Positions 1 through 7,426 of a stretch of DNA of 25,713 nt are shown here, piece by piece (the first letter of the stretch is position 1; each line of letters starts with the position of its first letter). Source of the DNA: an uncultured Bacilli bacterium (GTDB lineage Bacteria; Bacillota_I; Bacilli_A; RF39; UBA660); the NCBI GenBank assembly GCA_934098555.1, contig CAKOOQ010000019.1, positions 1-25,713 on the forward strand, written 5' to 3'. The notes below the pieces were generated by a model. It was not told the DNA's origin. It searched no databases and saw only the letters and a program-made list of their open reading frames with translations. The translations under genes were made by a program, and so were the position numbers.

Positions 1-254
1 TCAACGTCTAATGTATAACCTGTATTTTGAAGAGGCATATTTCTTGATATAACGCCATCTATATAATAAGCAAAATAGATGTCTCCTGGATTTTCAACAG
101 TTCCATTTATGACATCAAAATCTTTCTTTTCTTCGTATAAAGCATAGGATTTATAAAATAAATAACTGCTTATGGAAAGTAAAAGAAATACTATGACTAA
201 TATGACATAAGATTTTCTTTTATAATTATTTTCTTTATACTTTTTTAATTCCAT
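1..254 (-). CDS. Membrane-anchored exported protein, N-terminal part (cut by window edge)
   Basis: Only the first ~84 codons are present; the gene runs off the left edge. The visible protein has a basic N-terminus (MELKKYKENNYKRK), one hydrophobic segment at about residues 15-34, then KSYALYEEKKDF and a polar extracytoplasmic part. This layout (short basic tail, single membrane helix, SYAL motif) recurs in the larger surface protein at 11384-12982, so both probably belong to the same class of anchored or SipW/TasA-like exported proteins; that link is inference. Two in-frame starts are possible. ATG at 254 has GGTGA five bases upstream. ATG at 266 has AGGA four bases upstream, but would leave a leader of only about 8 nt from the predicted promoter. 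I prefer 254. Function is not recognised. Confidence 0.65.
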   Translation of the reverse strand, partial: MELKKYKENNYKRKSYVILVIVFLLLSISSYLFYKSYALYEEKKDFDVINGTVENPGDIYFAYYIDGVISRNMPLQNTGYTLDV

Positions 255-280
255 TATCTTCACCATAGTTTCCTGTGATG

Positions 281-312
281 ATTATAACAGATACCCCCCC
301 CCCGACTGTCAA
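281..312 (-). promoter_or_regulatory. Promoter with G10 tract in the spacer
   Basis: On the minus strand a perfect -35 TTGACA (307-312) and a perfect extended -10 TGTTATAAT (281-289; core 281-286) face the gene starting at 254. The spacer is 20 bp instead of 17 and contains ten consecutive G (C tract at 294-303 on the given strand). The -35 is the first six bases of the neighbouring IS3-type element. Slippage in the G tract would change the -35/-10 spacing. Confidence 0.7.
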
Positions 313-395
313 GAGACTTGGGGGAGTTTATAATATCTTTATACCACTTTGACAGAGGGTATATAATATAAATAATTTTAGAAAGGAATGATTTT

Positions 396-644
396 ATGGC
401 TAAAAAATATGCTAATAATTTTAAATCTATGATTGTTAGTTTAATTTGTAATGAAAAACATTCTACTATTGAAACTGCTGAACAATTTGAGATTCCTCTC
501 AAGAGTGTTGAAAAATGGATTACTGCTTACAACAAAAATAATAGATGTTTTGATTCCGATTATAAAACTCAAAGGCAAATTATCGATGATTTAAAAAAAC
601 AAATTTCTAGATTAGAAAAAGATAATGAAATACTAAAAAAATGA
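396..644 (+). CDS. IS3-family transposase OrfA
   Basis: This 82-residue protein is the DNA-binding half of an IS3-type transposase. It has an N-terminal helix-turn-helix (around residues 20-45: TAEQFEIPLKSVEKWI) and a C-terminal leucine-zipper-like coiled coil (IIDDLKKQISRLEKDNEILKK region). GAAAGGA lies upstream of the ATG at a normal distance. It ends in an A-rich run followed by TGA, where IS3 elements normally shift by -1 into orfB. Here the readable orfB frame is +1 relative to orfA, so an extra indel has probably uncoupled the two. OrfA itself looks intact, but without orfB it has no catalytic partner. Confidence 0.8.
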   Translation: MAKKYANNFKSMIVSLICNEKHSTIETAEQFEIPLKSVEKWITAYNKNNRCFDSDYKTQRQIIDDLKKQISRLEKDNEILKK

Positions 645-1574
645 TTACTTTATTATCAAAAAAGGAATAAAAAGGTTTGAAAGTGCTAAACTATTAGTTT
701 CAAAATATAATTATAAGCTTAATGAAGTCTGTAATGCTTTAAATATTAATAAATCTTCTTATTTGTATTGGAAATATAAAGGAAAAAATAATTTAAATAA
801 GTTAGCTACTTTTTGTCGGCAAATGGTTTCTGTTTATGCTGATTCAAATGGAGTTTATGGTGCACCCAAAATAGCTGCTGTTTTAAAGACCAAAGGCATT
901 CCTTGTTCCACTTCTAATGTTTCCAAAATCATGCATAGATTGAGCATTAGAAGTATTGTTTCTAAGAAATTTCCTCATAAAAAAAGTAATTTAACAGACA
1001 AAGAAAAAGCCTTAATTGTTAATTTAATTAAAGATTTAGAAATTAACAGGATCAATCAAGTTTGGACTACTGATATTACTTAGATTCAAACTATCAACGA
1101 AGGCAATTTCTATCTGATTTCTTTCATTGACTACTTTCCCAAAAAAGTTGTTGCATGGGGTTTATTTTCTGATTAAAAAACAGATAAAATTTTAAATATT
1201 TTGGATGATGCTATTGAAAAAAGAAATCCTAATCGTGGACTTATTATTCATTATGACAAAGGCTCTCAAATGCGTTCAAAGACATACAAAGAATATCTTG
1301 TCAATCACAATTTTGTGTTTAGTTATACAGAACTTAATCATTCTTGTAATCAAAATGCTGCTCAATAATCTTTCCATGCTTCTTTAAAAAAAGAAAAACT
1401 ATATCAAGTGAAACTTTATACTTATGAATGTGCTTTTAAGGCAATTTACGATTACATACAAGGGTTTTATAATCCTATTCGAGTTCATTCCTCTATAGGG
1501 TATTATCTCCTGATAATTTTGAAAAATCCATTTCTAGTTCTGACACCCTCCCAAAAAGTGGTCTAAAAATTTGA
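640..1574 (+). pseudogene. IS3-family transposase OrfB (DDE catalytic subunit), broken
   Basis: Joined across its defects, the reading shows the usual OrfB order: an N-terminal HTH-like region (KRFESAKLLVSKYNYKLNEV), a GVYGAPKIAAVL segment, the first catalytic Asp in VWTTDIT, the second Asp in HYDKGSQ, then the NQNAAQ-SFHASLKKE segment and a C-terminal NPIRVHSSIG. Stops interrupt it at 1081 (TAG where Tyr is usual), 1174 (TAA) and 1366 (TAA exactly where the catalytic Glu codon is expected). One base appears to be missing near 1504; the frame then continues as LSPDNFEKS to the TGA at 1572-1574. It is therefore non-functional. Only the stretch 763-1083 remains as a sizeable open fragment. Confidence 0.85.
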
Positions 1575-1605
1575 CAAAGTCCCATTCATCTTTTGCCATT
1601 TAAAG

Positions 1606-2544
1606 TTAACTATCCAAAATTTCAGTTAAAAAGGCATACATGGCCACGACTTTGTCCTCTCTACCACTTTTAATATTCAAATCTAGTTTAGCTAAATCAA
1701 CTAAAATGTTTTTTAAGTCATCCTTATGATAAAGACTAGCTTCCTTGCGAATTTTATTCATTTGCCAATCCTGTAAGCCCAATTCCAAAGCCATATCTTT
1801 TTCCATATACCTTTTTTCTTCTAATAATTTATAAGTATATAAAAATCGATACTCTCTTACCAAAAGATTTAAAAGTTGTAAAGGGTCTGTTTTAAGCGTT
1901 AAAAAGTTTTCATAAAGATTTATAGAAGTAAAACTATCTTTACCAACAACAGCATCAACAAACTTAAAAACATTGTCCGATACATTAGGAGGTACTATTG
2001 CTTTTAACTCTTCAAGAGAAATACGTGCTTTTTTACTGTAATATAATTCTAATTTAGAAATTTCATTCATAATGATATCATAATTACTTAGACAGGCATC
2101 TATAAGATATTTTAAAGCATCATCTTTTATTTCATAATCTTTCATCCTATTTTTAAGAGCATTTTTTAGTTCATAGCCTTTTGGAGCTTTTATCTCTAAA
2201 TAAGCATTTTTAGAAACTAAACTTTTGGTTAAATTTTTTCTGGTGTCGACCTCATCATATGTTGTAAAAATAAGCGTCGTTAATTCATTAGGATTTAAAA
2301 AATACTGTGTTAATTTGCTCACATCTTTATCACTTAATTTATCTTTACCAAAAAAAGTAGCATTTTTAACTAAAACAACTTTTTCTGAAGCAAACATCGA
2401 AACAAAAGAAGCTTCTTCTAAAATATCATCGATAGAATTTAAGGGATATGAAAGAGTTGATGTTTCTAAGATGTTTTTCTTTAACTCTCCTACTTTTTTG
2501 TCCATCAATATTTTGGAATCACTTTTTATTAAAAACACTGGCAC
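1606..2544 (-). CDS. holA: DNA polymerase III subunit delta
   Basis: HolA is the clamp-loader delta subunit: it opens the beta sliding clamp so that the loader can place it on primed DNA. The 312-residue length suits the Firmicute family. The N-terminal part has the family pattern of a short loading motif followed by SMFASEKVVLVKNA (around residues 49-62), then LTTLIFTTYDEVDTRK and a C-terminal helical collar domain with LLVREYRFLY and IKSGREDKVVAMYAFLTEIL. The start is GTG at 2544, preceded by AAGGTGAT at a good distance; upstream lies an extended -10 at 2564-2572. It stands alone, downstream of the spoVA terminator, and its 3' end faces the IS remnant. The assignment is confident. Confidence 0.92.
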   Translation of the reverse strand: MPVFLIKSDSKILMDKKVGELKKNILETSTLSYPLNSIDDILEEASFVSMFASEKVVLVKNATFFGKDKLSDKDVSKLTQYFLNPNELTTLIFTTYDEVDTRKNLTKSLVSKNAYLEIKAPKGYELKNALKNRMKDYEIKDDALKYLIDACLSNYDIIMNEISKLELYYSKKARISLEELKAIVPPNVSDNVFKFVDAVVGKDSFTSINLYENFLTLKTDPLQLLNLLVREYRFLYTYKLLEEKRYMEKDMALELGLQDWQMNKIRKEASLYHKDDLKNILVDLAKLDLNIKSGREDKVVAMYAFLTEILDS

Positions 2545-2563
2545 GTTATCACCTTCTAGATGT

Positions 2564-2572
2564 ATTATAGCA
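2564..2572 (-). promoter_or_regulatory. Extended -10 promoter for holA
   Basis: TGCTATAAT on the minus strand, about 20 bp upstream of the holA GTG. No good -35 is seen at 16-18 bp, as is usual for extended -10 promoters. Confidence 0.55.
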
Positions 2573-2628
2573 TGTCTCCCTTTAAATGGGAACCAAGGAA
2601 AAAAGATATTTATTTACCAAAGAGTATG

Positions 2629-2653
2629 AAAAAAGACGATTTTTTCATCGTCT
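2629..2653 (-). terminator. Terminator of the spoVA operon
   Basis: On the minus strand a perfect 7-bp stem AGACGAT/ATCGTCT with a 6-nt loop is followed by a T run. The stem begins inside the TAG stop codon of spoVAE. Confidence 0.8.
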
Positions 2654-3002
2654 AATTTTTGGGTTTGAAAAGAAAAGATAGGACAAAAGCAAAAATGACA
2701 GCACTAGAAATCGCCGTAGAACTTTTAACAAGCAGACCACTAAATAAGCCTAATACCCCCATTTCATGATAACCTTCCATAACACTTTGATAAAGCATAT
2801 TACCAAAATTAGAAATCAAAATGGTCGCACCGGCACCCCCAAAACTTATTAATTTGTCATAAATGCCAAAGAAAGCTAAAATGGCCCCGAAGACGGTAAA
2901 CAAAGACGTAATATGTCCTGGTGTAAATTTCGTATTATCTAAAATAAGCTGGGCTATTAAACAAAAAAGACCCGTCACCAAAAAGGCATTTAAATAAATC
3001 AT
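2652..3002 (-). CDS. spoVAE: Stage V sporulation protein AE (SpoVAE)
   Basis: This 116-residue, very hydrophobic protein has several membrane segments (about 3-21, 32-50, 57-70 and 82-112) and the family features FTPGHITSLFTVFGAIL and GGAGATILISNFG. SpoVAE is a membrane part of the SpoVA channel, which takes dipicolinic acid and Ca2+ into the forespore and releases them on germination. The ATG overlaps the TGA of spoVAD (ATGA) and GGAGG sits just upstream, so the two are translationally coupled. The TAG stop lies in the operon terminator. Length and motifs match the form found in the three-gene spoVAC-D-E operons. Confidence 0.9.
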   Translation of the reverse strand: MIYLNAFLVTGLFCLIAQLILDNTKFTPGHITSLFTVFGAILAFFGIYDKLISFGGAGATILISNFGNMLYQSVMEGYHEMGVLGLFSGLLVKSSTAISSAVIFAFVLSFLFKPKN

Positions 3003-3979
3003 TTCATTACCTCCAAACTAAGGGCATGGGCAATGGCAGGAACCGATATTTTTTGATTAACGAGAAAAGGATTATGTAAAGAACCCGTTCCAATAATTAA
3101 AATTCGGTGATACTTGTTTGCCTTTAAAATTTTACCAAATAAATATAAAGGCAAAGCAACCGGTCCACTCGCTCCAGCATTTGTTTCTTCTTGATTTTTT
3201 AAATAAAGTTCACAACCAGCATCCAAATGTTTTGTTAACTTTATTTGGTATACTTGTTTTAAGTATTCTTTTAAAATTTTTGAACCTGCACAGCCTAAGT
3301 CTCCTGTTAAGATAAGATCATAATAATCAATTGTTCTTTTCATTTCTTTTAAATGATTTTCTAAGACCGAGGCTGCGGCCGGAGCCATAATTGCACCCAT
3401 ATGACTGGTATCCTTTTGCCCCATATCAATTACCTTACCTATGGTGTAACTTTCAAGTTTTATCTTAGACGGTTCTTTAGTAAGTAGAACACTCACACTT
3501 CCCGTAGCCGTAAAGGTTTGTGTAAGAGACCGTGGAGCTCCATACTCTATCGGGTAACGAAATTGCTTTTCAGCAGCCAAGTTATGAGAAGAAGTAACAC
3601 AGATGCCTAAGGCTTTGCTTTTACTTTCGATAAACTCAGATGCCATAAATAAACTTTCTACAAAAGAGGCACAAGCCGAATATACCCCAAGATAGGGAAT
3701 GTCGTAATAACGGGCAGCATAACTGGAAGCCCCAATTTGATTTGATAAATCTCCAGAAACAAGCAAAGATATTTGCTTGGGCGTTAAATGATTTTTTTGC
3801 AGTAAGTTATCAATAGCCACTTTTTGCATTTTTATCTCGGCTTGTTCAAAGGTTGGCATTTTAAAATAAAAATCATCTAATGTAATATCATAGTCTTTAA
3901 CACTCCCCTCTTTTTCAATAGGTCCGGCCACGCAAAAAGCATCTTTAATATAAACATTGTTTATTTTTTTACTAGCCAT
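2999..3979 (-). CDS. spoVAD: Stage V sporulation protein AD (SpoVAD)
   Basis: SpoVAD is a peripheral inner-membrane protein with a thiolase-like fold that, in Bacillus, binds dipicolinic acid during uptake into the forespore. The 326-residue protein opens with VYIKDAFCVAGPIEKEGSV and carries the family stretch QISLLVSGDLSNQIGASSYA (about 90-109), YLGVYSACASFVESL around the thiolase-like cysteine, and TGDLGCAGSKIL. Near the C-terminus LIIGTGSLHNP gives the glycine-rich end of the fold. The start ATG at 3979 overlaps spoVAC by 8 nt, with AGGGGTGAT upstream. The end overlaps spoVAE by 4 nt, so all three SpoVA proteins come from one tightly packed transcript. Confidence 0.94.
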   Translation of the reverse strand: MASKKINNVYIKDAFCVAGPIEKEGSVKDYDITLDDFYFKMPTFEQAEIKMQKVAIDNLLQKNHLTPKQISLLVSGDLSNQIGASSYAARYYDIPYLGVYSACASFVESLFMASEFIESKSKALGICVTSSHNLAAEKQFRYPIEYGAPRSLTQTFTATGSVSVLLTKEPSKIKLESYTIGKVIDMGQKDTSHMGAIMAPAAASVLENHLKEMKRTIDYYDLILTGDLGCAGSKILKEYLKQVYQIKLTKHLDAGCELYLKNQEETNAGASGPVALPLYLFGKILKANKYHRILIIGTGSLHNPFLVNQKISVPAIAHALSLEVMK

Positions 3980-4409
3980 AAATAATCACCCCTAAAATTC
4001 CTAAGAAAAAAGCACTTACTATACCATAAAGTAAAACACTACCAGCAAGACGAAAAAAGTTAGAACCTAGGCCTGAAATAAGTCCATCTCGGCGGTAATC
4101 GAGACCCGCTGAAGTAACAGAATGAGCAAAGCCTGTCGTAGGAAGAAAAAGACCCGCCTGACATTTACTTACCCAAGTGTCAAAAAAACCTAGAGAAGTT
4201 AAAAAACTTGAAAGAAATATCATAGTAATACAAAGCCATGCAAAAGCTTCTTTTTCAACAATACCAAAACAATTTTCTAAAACGGTAATAAAAATTTGAC
4301 TAACAAGTCCTAAACTGCCACCCACCAAAAAAGAAATCAGGGCTCGCTTTTTTTTGGGCTCTTTGGGCTTTAATTCATCTACTAATTTTTGATATTCATC
4401 TTTGTTCAT
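3972..4409 (-). CDS. spoVAC: Stage V sporulation protein AC (SpoVAC)
   Basis: First gene of the spoVACDE operon. The 145-residue protein has an acidic/basic N-terminus (KDEYQKLVDELKPKEPKKK) and then hydrophobic segments at about 24-44, 55-76 and 118-143. Conserved family patterns include the GLFLPTTGFAHSVTSAGLDYRRDG region (about 87-110; first and last residues quoted only as landmarks). In B. subtilis SpoVAC behaves as a mechanosensitive channel for DPA release. AGGAGGAATC lies directly upstream of the ATG. The operon is normally driven by the forespore factor SigG. The 96-bp gap to lexA contains GGGTATAATT (minus strand, 4448-4457), which resembles a SigF/SigG -10, but I could not find a convincing -35. 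Confidence 0.93.
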   Translation of the reverse strand: MNKDEYQKLVDELKPKEPKKKRALISFLVGGSLGLVSQIFITVLENCFGIVEKEAFAWLCITMIFLSSFLTSLGFFDTWVSKCQAGLFLPTTGFAHSVTSAGLDYRRDGLISGLGSNFFRLAGSVLLYGIVSAFFLGILGVIIYG

Positions 4410-4505
4410 ATGATTCCTCCTAGCCTTATTATGGCACGTTTTTTAAGAATTATACCCATAGACAGGCAATCAAATGTATGGTAGGATTATAAGCGAGGTG
4501 TAGAT

Positions 4506-5132
4506 ATGGAAGAAAGTGTAAAATTAACAACAAAACAAGAAAAAGTTTTAGATTGCATAAAAAAATATCAGGCAGAGCATGGATTTCCCCCCGCCGTAAG
4601 AGAAATATGTGAAATTCTAGGTTTATCCAGTCCCGCGACAGTTCAATCTCATATTAATAATTTAAAAAAGGCCGGTGTTATTCGTAACTCAAGTAATAAG
4701 TTTCGAACAATTGAATTACTCGTTGATAATGAATATTTAGAAGAACAAGAAGGAATTATAAAAGTTCCCTTACTTGGTAAAGTAACCGCCGGTAATCCCA
4801 TTGAAGCCATTGAAAATCCCCATGAGTTTTTTGAACTTCCCGCCTGTCTGGTTCCCTTAAATAAAACCGTTTTCACTTTAAAAGTTAGTGGAGAATCTAT
4901 GATAAATAAGGGCATCCAAGATGGCGATATTGTTATTATAGAAAAACAAAATGTTGCGAATAACGGTGATATCGTTGTGGCAATGACCGATGATTTCGAA
5001 GTCACCTTAAAAACTTTTTATAAGGAGGAAGATTACATTCGTTTACAACCCGAAAATGATACAATGAAACCATTTATTTTTAAACATGTTACCATCTTAG
5101 GGAAAGCCATCGGTTTATTTCATCAATTTTAA
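4506..5132 (+). CDS. lexA: LexA SOS repressor
   Basis: LexA represses DNA-repair genes and cleaves itself when RecA is active on single-stranded DNA. The 208-residue protein has an N-terminal winged helix (VREICEILGLSSPATVQSHI, about 31-50) and a C-terminal S24-type peptidase domain. The cleavage bond lies in VTAG (Ala95-Gly96), the catalytic Ser is in SGESM (Ser131) and the Lys in EVTLKTF (Lys169). AGGTG precedes the ATG at a good distance. It is transcribed divergently from spoVAC and ends at a strong terminator. I saw no Bacillus-type GAAC-N4-GTTC box in its 96-bp upstream region, so autoregulation may use a different operator. Confidence 0.95.
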   Translation: MEESVKLTTKQEKVLDCIKKYQAEHGFPPAVREICEILGLSSPATVQSHINNLKKAGVIRNSSNKFRTIELLVDNEYLEEQEGIIKVPLLGKVTAGNPIEAIENPHEFFELPACLVPLNKTVFTLKVSGESMINKGIQDGDIVIIEKQNVANNGDIVVAMTDDFEVTLKTFYKEEDYIRLQPENDTMKPFIFKHVTILGKAIGLFHQF

Positions 5133-5135
5133 GAT

Positions 5136-5163
5136 AGCCTTTTTTAAAAAAGGCTCTTTTTTT
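5136..5163 (+). terminator. lexA terminator
   Basis: Perfect inverted repeat AGCCTTTTT/AAAAAGGCT (stem up to 10 bp, 5136-5155) followed by C and a T run, right after the lexA stop. Confidence 0.85.
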
Positions 5164-5234
5164 GCCCAAAAAAGAGATGTTTTTTCAATTTTCTTGCTTT
5201 TTAACATATATTTATAACAGAGAGGATGATAAAT

Positions 5235-5510
5235 ATGTTTCCTAATCCTATTAATAGAGGTCTTAGTCTTACAAAGGTTATCGGAGGAATGAGTAAAACT
5301 TTAAATGTCGTAAATCAACTCTTACCGTTATATAAAGAAGCTAAACCGATGATTCAAAATGCCCAAAATGCTTTTAGGGTAGCTAAAGAATTGGTGAAAA
5401 AAGAAAATAAAGAAGAAAATTATAAGGCACCTCAACTTAAAAATGATTTAAATAGCAAAAAAACGGAGCCATCTGTTTCGTCAACAAATCGTCCCGTTTT
5501 CTTTGTATAA
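5235..5510 (+). CDS. YqfQ/VrrA-like small protein
   Basis: A 91-residue protein beginning MFPNPINRGLSLTKVIGG, with a helical middle (VVNQLLPLYKEAKPMIQNAQ, AFRVAKELVKKE) and a low-complexity polar tail ending RPVFFV. This resembles the YqfQ family of Bacillus, a small protein of unclear role whose gene lies near sigA and trmK in B. subtilis; the same neighbourhood here supports the guess. I chose ATG 5235 because AGAGG sits nine bases upstream; ATG 5226 (three residues longer) would be almost on top of it. The last 30 bp overlap the 3' end of trmK on the other strand, so the two genes converge without room for a separate terminator. Confidence 0.6.
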   Translation: MFPNPINRGLSLTKVIGGMSKTLNVVNQLLPLYKEAKPMIQNAQNAFRVAKELVKKENKEENYKAPQLKNDLNSKKTEPSVSSTNRPVFFV

Positions 5511-6128
5511 GTAATTTAAAACATATTTCAATTTTCGCTTAATATCCTCATTTTTACTTTTCTTTAAAATGTCCATGTATTTCTTTTTCAAAAAAAGATA
5601 ATATTCTTTATAATGCTTATCATAAAGACCCAAGAAAAGTTCTTCTTCACTTAAAGTTTGTTCTCCCTTTTTATAACACATCACCGTATAATAGTGATTT
5701 TTATCCTTTAAAATACATTCTTTTTCCAAATAGAAATGTTGTTTCATCATCATAAATCTTAAATGTTCCAAATCATTATTAGCTTGCAAAATTATCTTTT
5801 TAATAGGGACCAATTTAGGTTTATTATCTAAAATATTTAAAATGGTATTAGCCCCCATACCAGCAATAACGATAGTATCATATCCCGTTGTATCTACTTC
5901 ATCTAAGCCATCACTTAACGATGTTTGAATTACTTCTTCCAAATGATTTTTCACTATATTTTCCTTAGCCACATTTAAAGCATTCAGGTGAATATCTGTG
6001 GCTAAAAGTTTTCGGGTTCCTTTCTTGGCCATATAAATAGGCACGTAAGCGTGATCACAGCCAATATCAATCACTTTATCTTCTATAGAAAGAAAAGAAC
6101 AAATTGCTTCTAATCTTTTTTGTTTCAT
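5481..6128 (-). CDS. trmK: tRNA (adenine(22)-N(1))-methyltransferase TrmK
   Basis: TrmK (YqfN) uses S-adenosylmethionine to make m1A at position 22 of tRNA. The 215-residue protein opens with the family start RLEAICSFL, followed by the SAM-binding loop VIDIGCDHAYVPIYM (about 19-33), the acidic LLATDIHLNALNVAKENI, the GYDTIVIAGMGANTI segment, and a C-terminal helical part rich in Lys (about 155-212). It is the last gene of the dnaG-sigA-trmK operon: its ATG overlaps the sigA TAA (TAATG), so it is coupled to sigA translation. B. subtilis has the same pair, followed by yqfO, which is missing here. Confidence 0.93.
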   Translation of the reverse strand: MKQKRLEAICSFLSIEDKVIDIGCDHAYVPIYMAKKGTRKLLATDIHLNALNVAKENIVKNHLEEVIQTSLSDGLDEVDTTGYDTIVIAGMGANTILNILDNKPKLVPIKKIILQANNDLEHLRFMMMKQHFYLEKECILKDKNHYYTVMCYKKGEQTLSEEELFLGLYDKHYKEYYLFLKKKYMDILKKSKNEDIKRKLKYVLNYLYKENGTIC

Positions 6129-7426
6129 TAGTCCGTCATAAAATCTTTCAATTTTTTAGCACGAGAAGGATGTCTTAATTTACGTAAAGCTTTGGCCTCA
6201 ATTTGACGGATTCTTTCTCTTGTAACATTGAATTTTTTTCCAACTTCTTCAAGAGTATGACTGGTACCATCAATAAGACCAAAACGAAGTTCTAATACTT
6301 CTTGCTCTCTTTCTTGTAAAGTTTCTAGCACGGCTTTAATTTCTTCTTTTAAAATTTCATTTGTTGCATATTCTTCTGGCGTCATTGTATTAATATCCTT
6401 AACAAAATCGCCTAAATGAGAATCATCTTCTTCCCCGATTGGTGTTTCTAAAGATACAGGGTCTTGGCTAATCTTTATAACATCACGTACTTTCTCGACA
6501 GAAATACCCATTTTTTTAGCAAGTTCCTCTTCAGATGGTTCCCTATTAAGTTCAAGGGTTAATTGTCTTTGAATACGGGCCATCTTATTAATCGTTTCAA
6601 CCATATGAACTGGAACACGAATGGTTCTTGCTTGATCGGCTAAGGCTCTCGTGATAGCTTGACGAATCCACCAAGTTGCATACGTTGAAAATTTGTAACC
6701 TTTATCATAATCAAATTTATCAACGGCTTTCATAAGACCAATATTGCCTTCTTGAATTAAATCTAAGAAAAGAAGGCCTCGACCCACATAACGTTTAGCA
6801 ATAGAAACAACAAGACGTAGGTTTGATTCGGCTAATTTATTTTTAGCCTCTTCTTCCCCATTAGCCACTCTTTTAGAAAGTTCCAATTCTTCTTCAGGTG
6901 TTAATAAAGAAATACGACCAATTTCTTTCAAATACATGCGAACCGGATCATTAATGTTAATATCTTTGGTGATTTCAGCATCATCTAAAATAATAGGTTC
7001 TTCTTCCAATTTCATAGCCCCATTTGAACTTGATTCATCTTCTTCACCAACAATAGCAATATCATTTTCAATTAAAGCATTATATAAATCATCTAAAGAA
7101 TCATTATCCACATCAAGACCTTTTAAGGCAGAGGCAAGTTCTTCATAGGTAACACGACCCTTTTCTTTTCCTTTTTTAATAAGCTCTTGCTTACGATCAT
7201 CAAAGGATTTTATTTCGTGAACTTTAGTTGAGACATTCTTCTTTTTAGTAGGAGCCTTTTCTAATAATTCAATTTTATTTTCTCCGATTTCTTTTTGAAA
7301 AGCCATAACTTCATCTTTTGTTGCTTTACATTCTTTTGCTATTTCAACCACTTCACTCACAAGGAGATAACCTTCTTGTTTGCCTTTTTCTAATAATTCA
7401 TTTTTTTTCATTTCAAATTTAGTCAT
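6128..7426 (-). CDS. sigA: Principal RNA polymerase sigma factor SigA (RpoD)
   Basis: This is the housekeeping sigma factor that directs RNA polymerase to TTGACA/TATAAT promoters. Regions 1.2-2 start at DPVRMYLKEIGRISLLT and include NLRLVVSIAKRYVGRGLLFL and FSTYATWWIRQAI. Region 3 has RIQRQLTLELNREPSEEELA, and region 4 has EVGKKFNVTRERIRQIEAKA. At 432 residues it is about 60 longer than B. subtilis SigA. The extra length is at the N-terminus, where two similar ~50-residue segments (about 7-54 and 78-126) both look like region 1.1. I chose ATG 7426 (MTKFEMKK); an in-frame GTG at 7435 is less likely. It overlaps the end of dnaG by 8 nt and the start of trmK by 1 nt. Confidence 0.93.
   Translation of the reverse strand: MTKFEMKKNELLEKGKQEGYLLVSEVVEIAKECKATKDEVMAFQKEIGENKIELLEKAPTKKKNVSTKVHEIKSFDDRKQELIKKGKEKGRVTYEELASALKGLDVDNDSLDDLYNALIENDIAIVGEEDESSSNGAMKLEEEPIILDDAEITKDININDPVRMYLKEIGRISLLTPEEELELSKRVANGEEEAKNKLAESNLRLVVSIAKRYVGRGLLFLDLIQEGNIGLMKAVDKFDYDKGYKFSTYATWWIRQAITRALADQARTIRVPVHMVETINKMARIQRQLTLELNREPSEEELAKKMGISVEKVRDVIKISQDPVSLETPIGEEDDSHLGDFVKDINTMTPEEYATNEILKEEIKAVLETLQEREQEVLELRFGLIDGTSHTLEEVGKKFNVTRERIRQIEAKALRKLRHPSRAKKLKDFMTD

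Larger units (their letters stand above)
307..1576 (+). mobile_element. Decayed IS3-family insertion sequence
   Basis: The element contains an orfA/orfB pair typical of the IS3 family. Its ends are related imperfect inverted repeats: both start TGTCAA (307-312, and the reverse complement of 1571-1576), followed by AGAC and a G-rich stretch (TTGGGGGAG on the left, TTTGGGAGGG on the right). No convincing target duplication flanks it. orfB has three in-frame stops and a frameshift, so the copy cannot transpose by itself. It lies between a surface-protein gene and holA and its left end supplies a -35 box to the former. Confidence 0.85.

Noticed and set aside
1081..1368. Stop codons in orfB as evidence of recoded TAG/TAA
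   Set aside because: All ordinary genes here end in TAA, TAG or TGA with no internal stops; only the dead transposase has them, so this is decay.
300..1585. Target-site duplication flanking the IS
   Set aside because: The bases next to the two TGTCAA ends do not match; none can be claimed.
2225..2629. 134-residue plus-strand reading opposite holA, and similar antisense readings opposite dnaK, grpE, dnaJ and the 712-residue gene
   Set aside because: They lie opposite well-supported genes, have no ribosome binding sites and show the low-complexity Ser/Phe/Leu composition of antisense reading.
4448..4457. SigF/SigG-type -10 (GGGTATAATT, minus strand) before spoVAC
   Set aside because: The -10 fits reasonably, but no matching -35 is found at the right distance, so it was not listed as a promoter.
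4410..4505. LexA (SOS) operator upstream of lexA
   Set aside because: No GAAC-N4-GTTC or similar dyad is visible; absence may only mean a different operator in this lineage.
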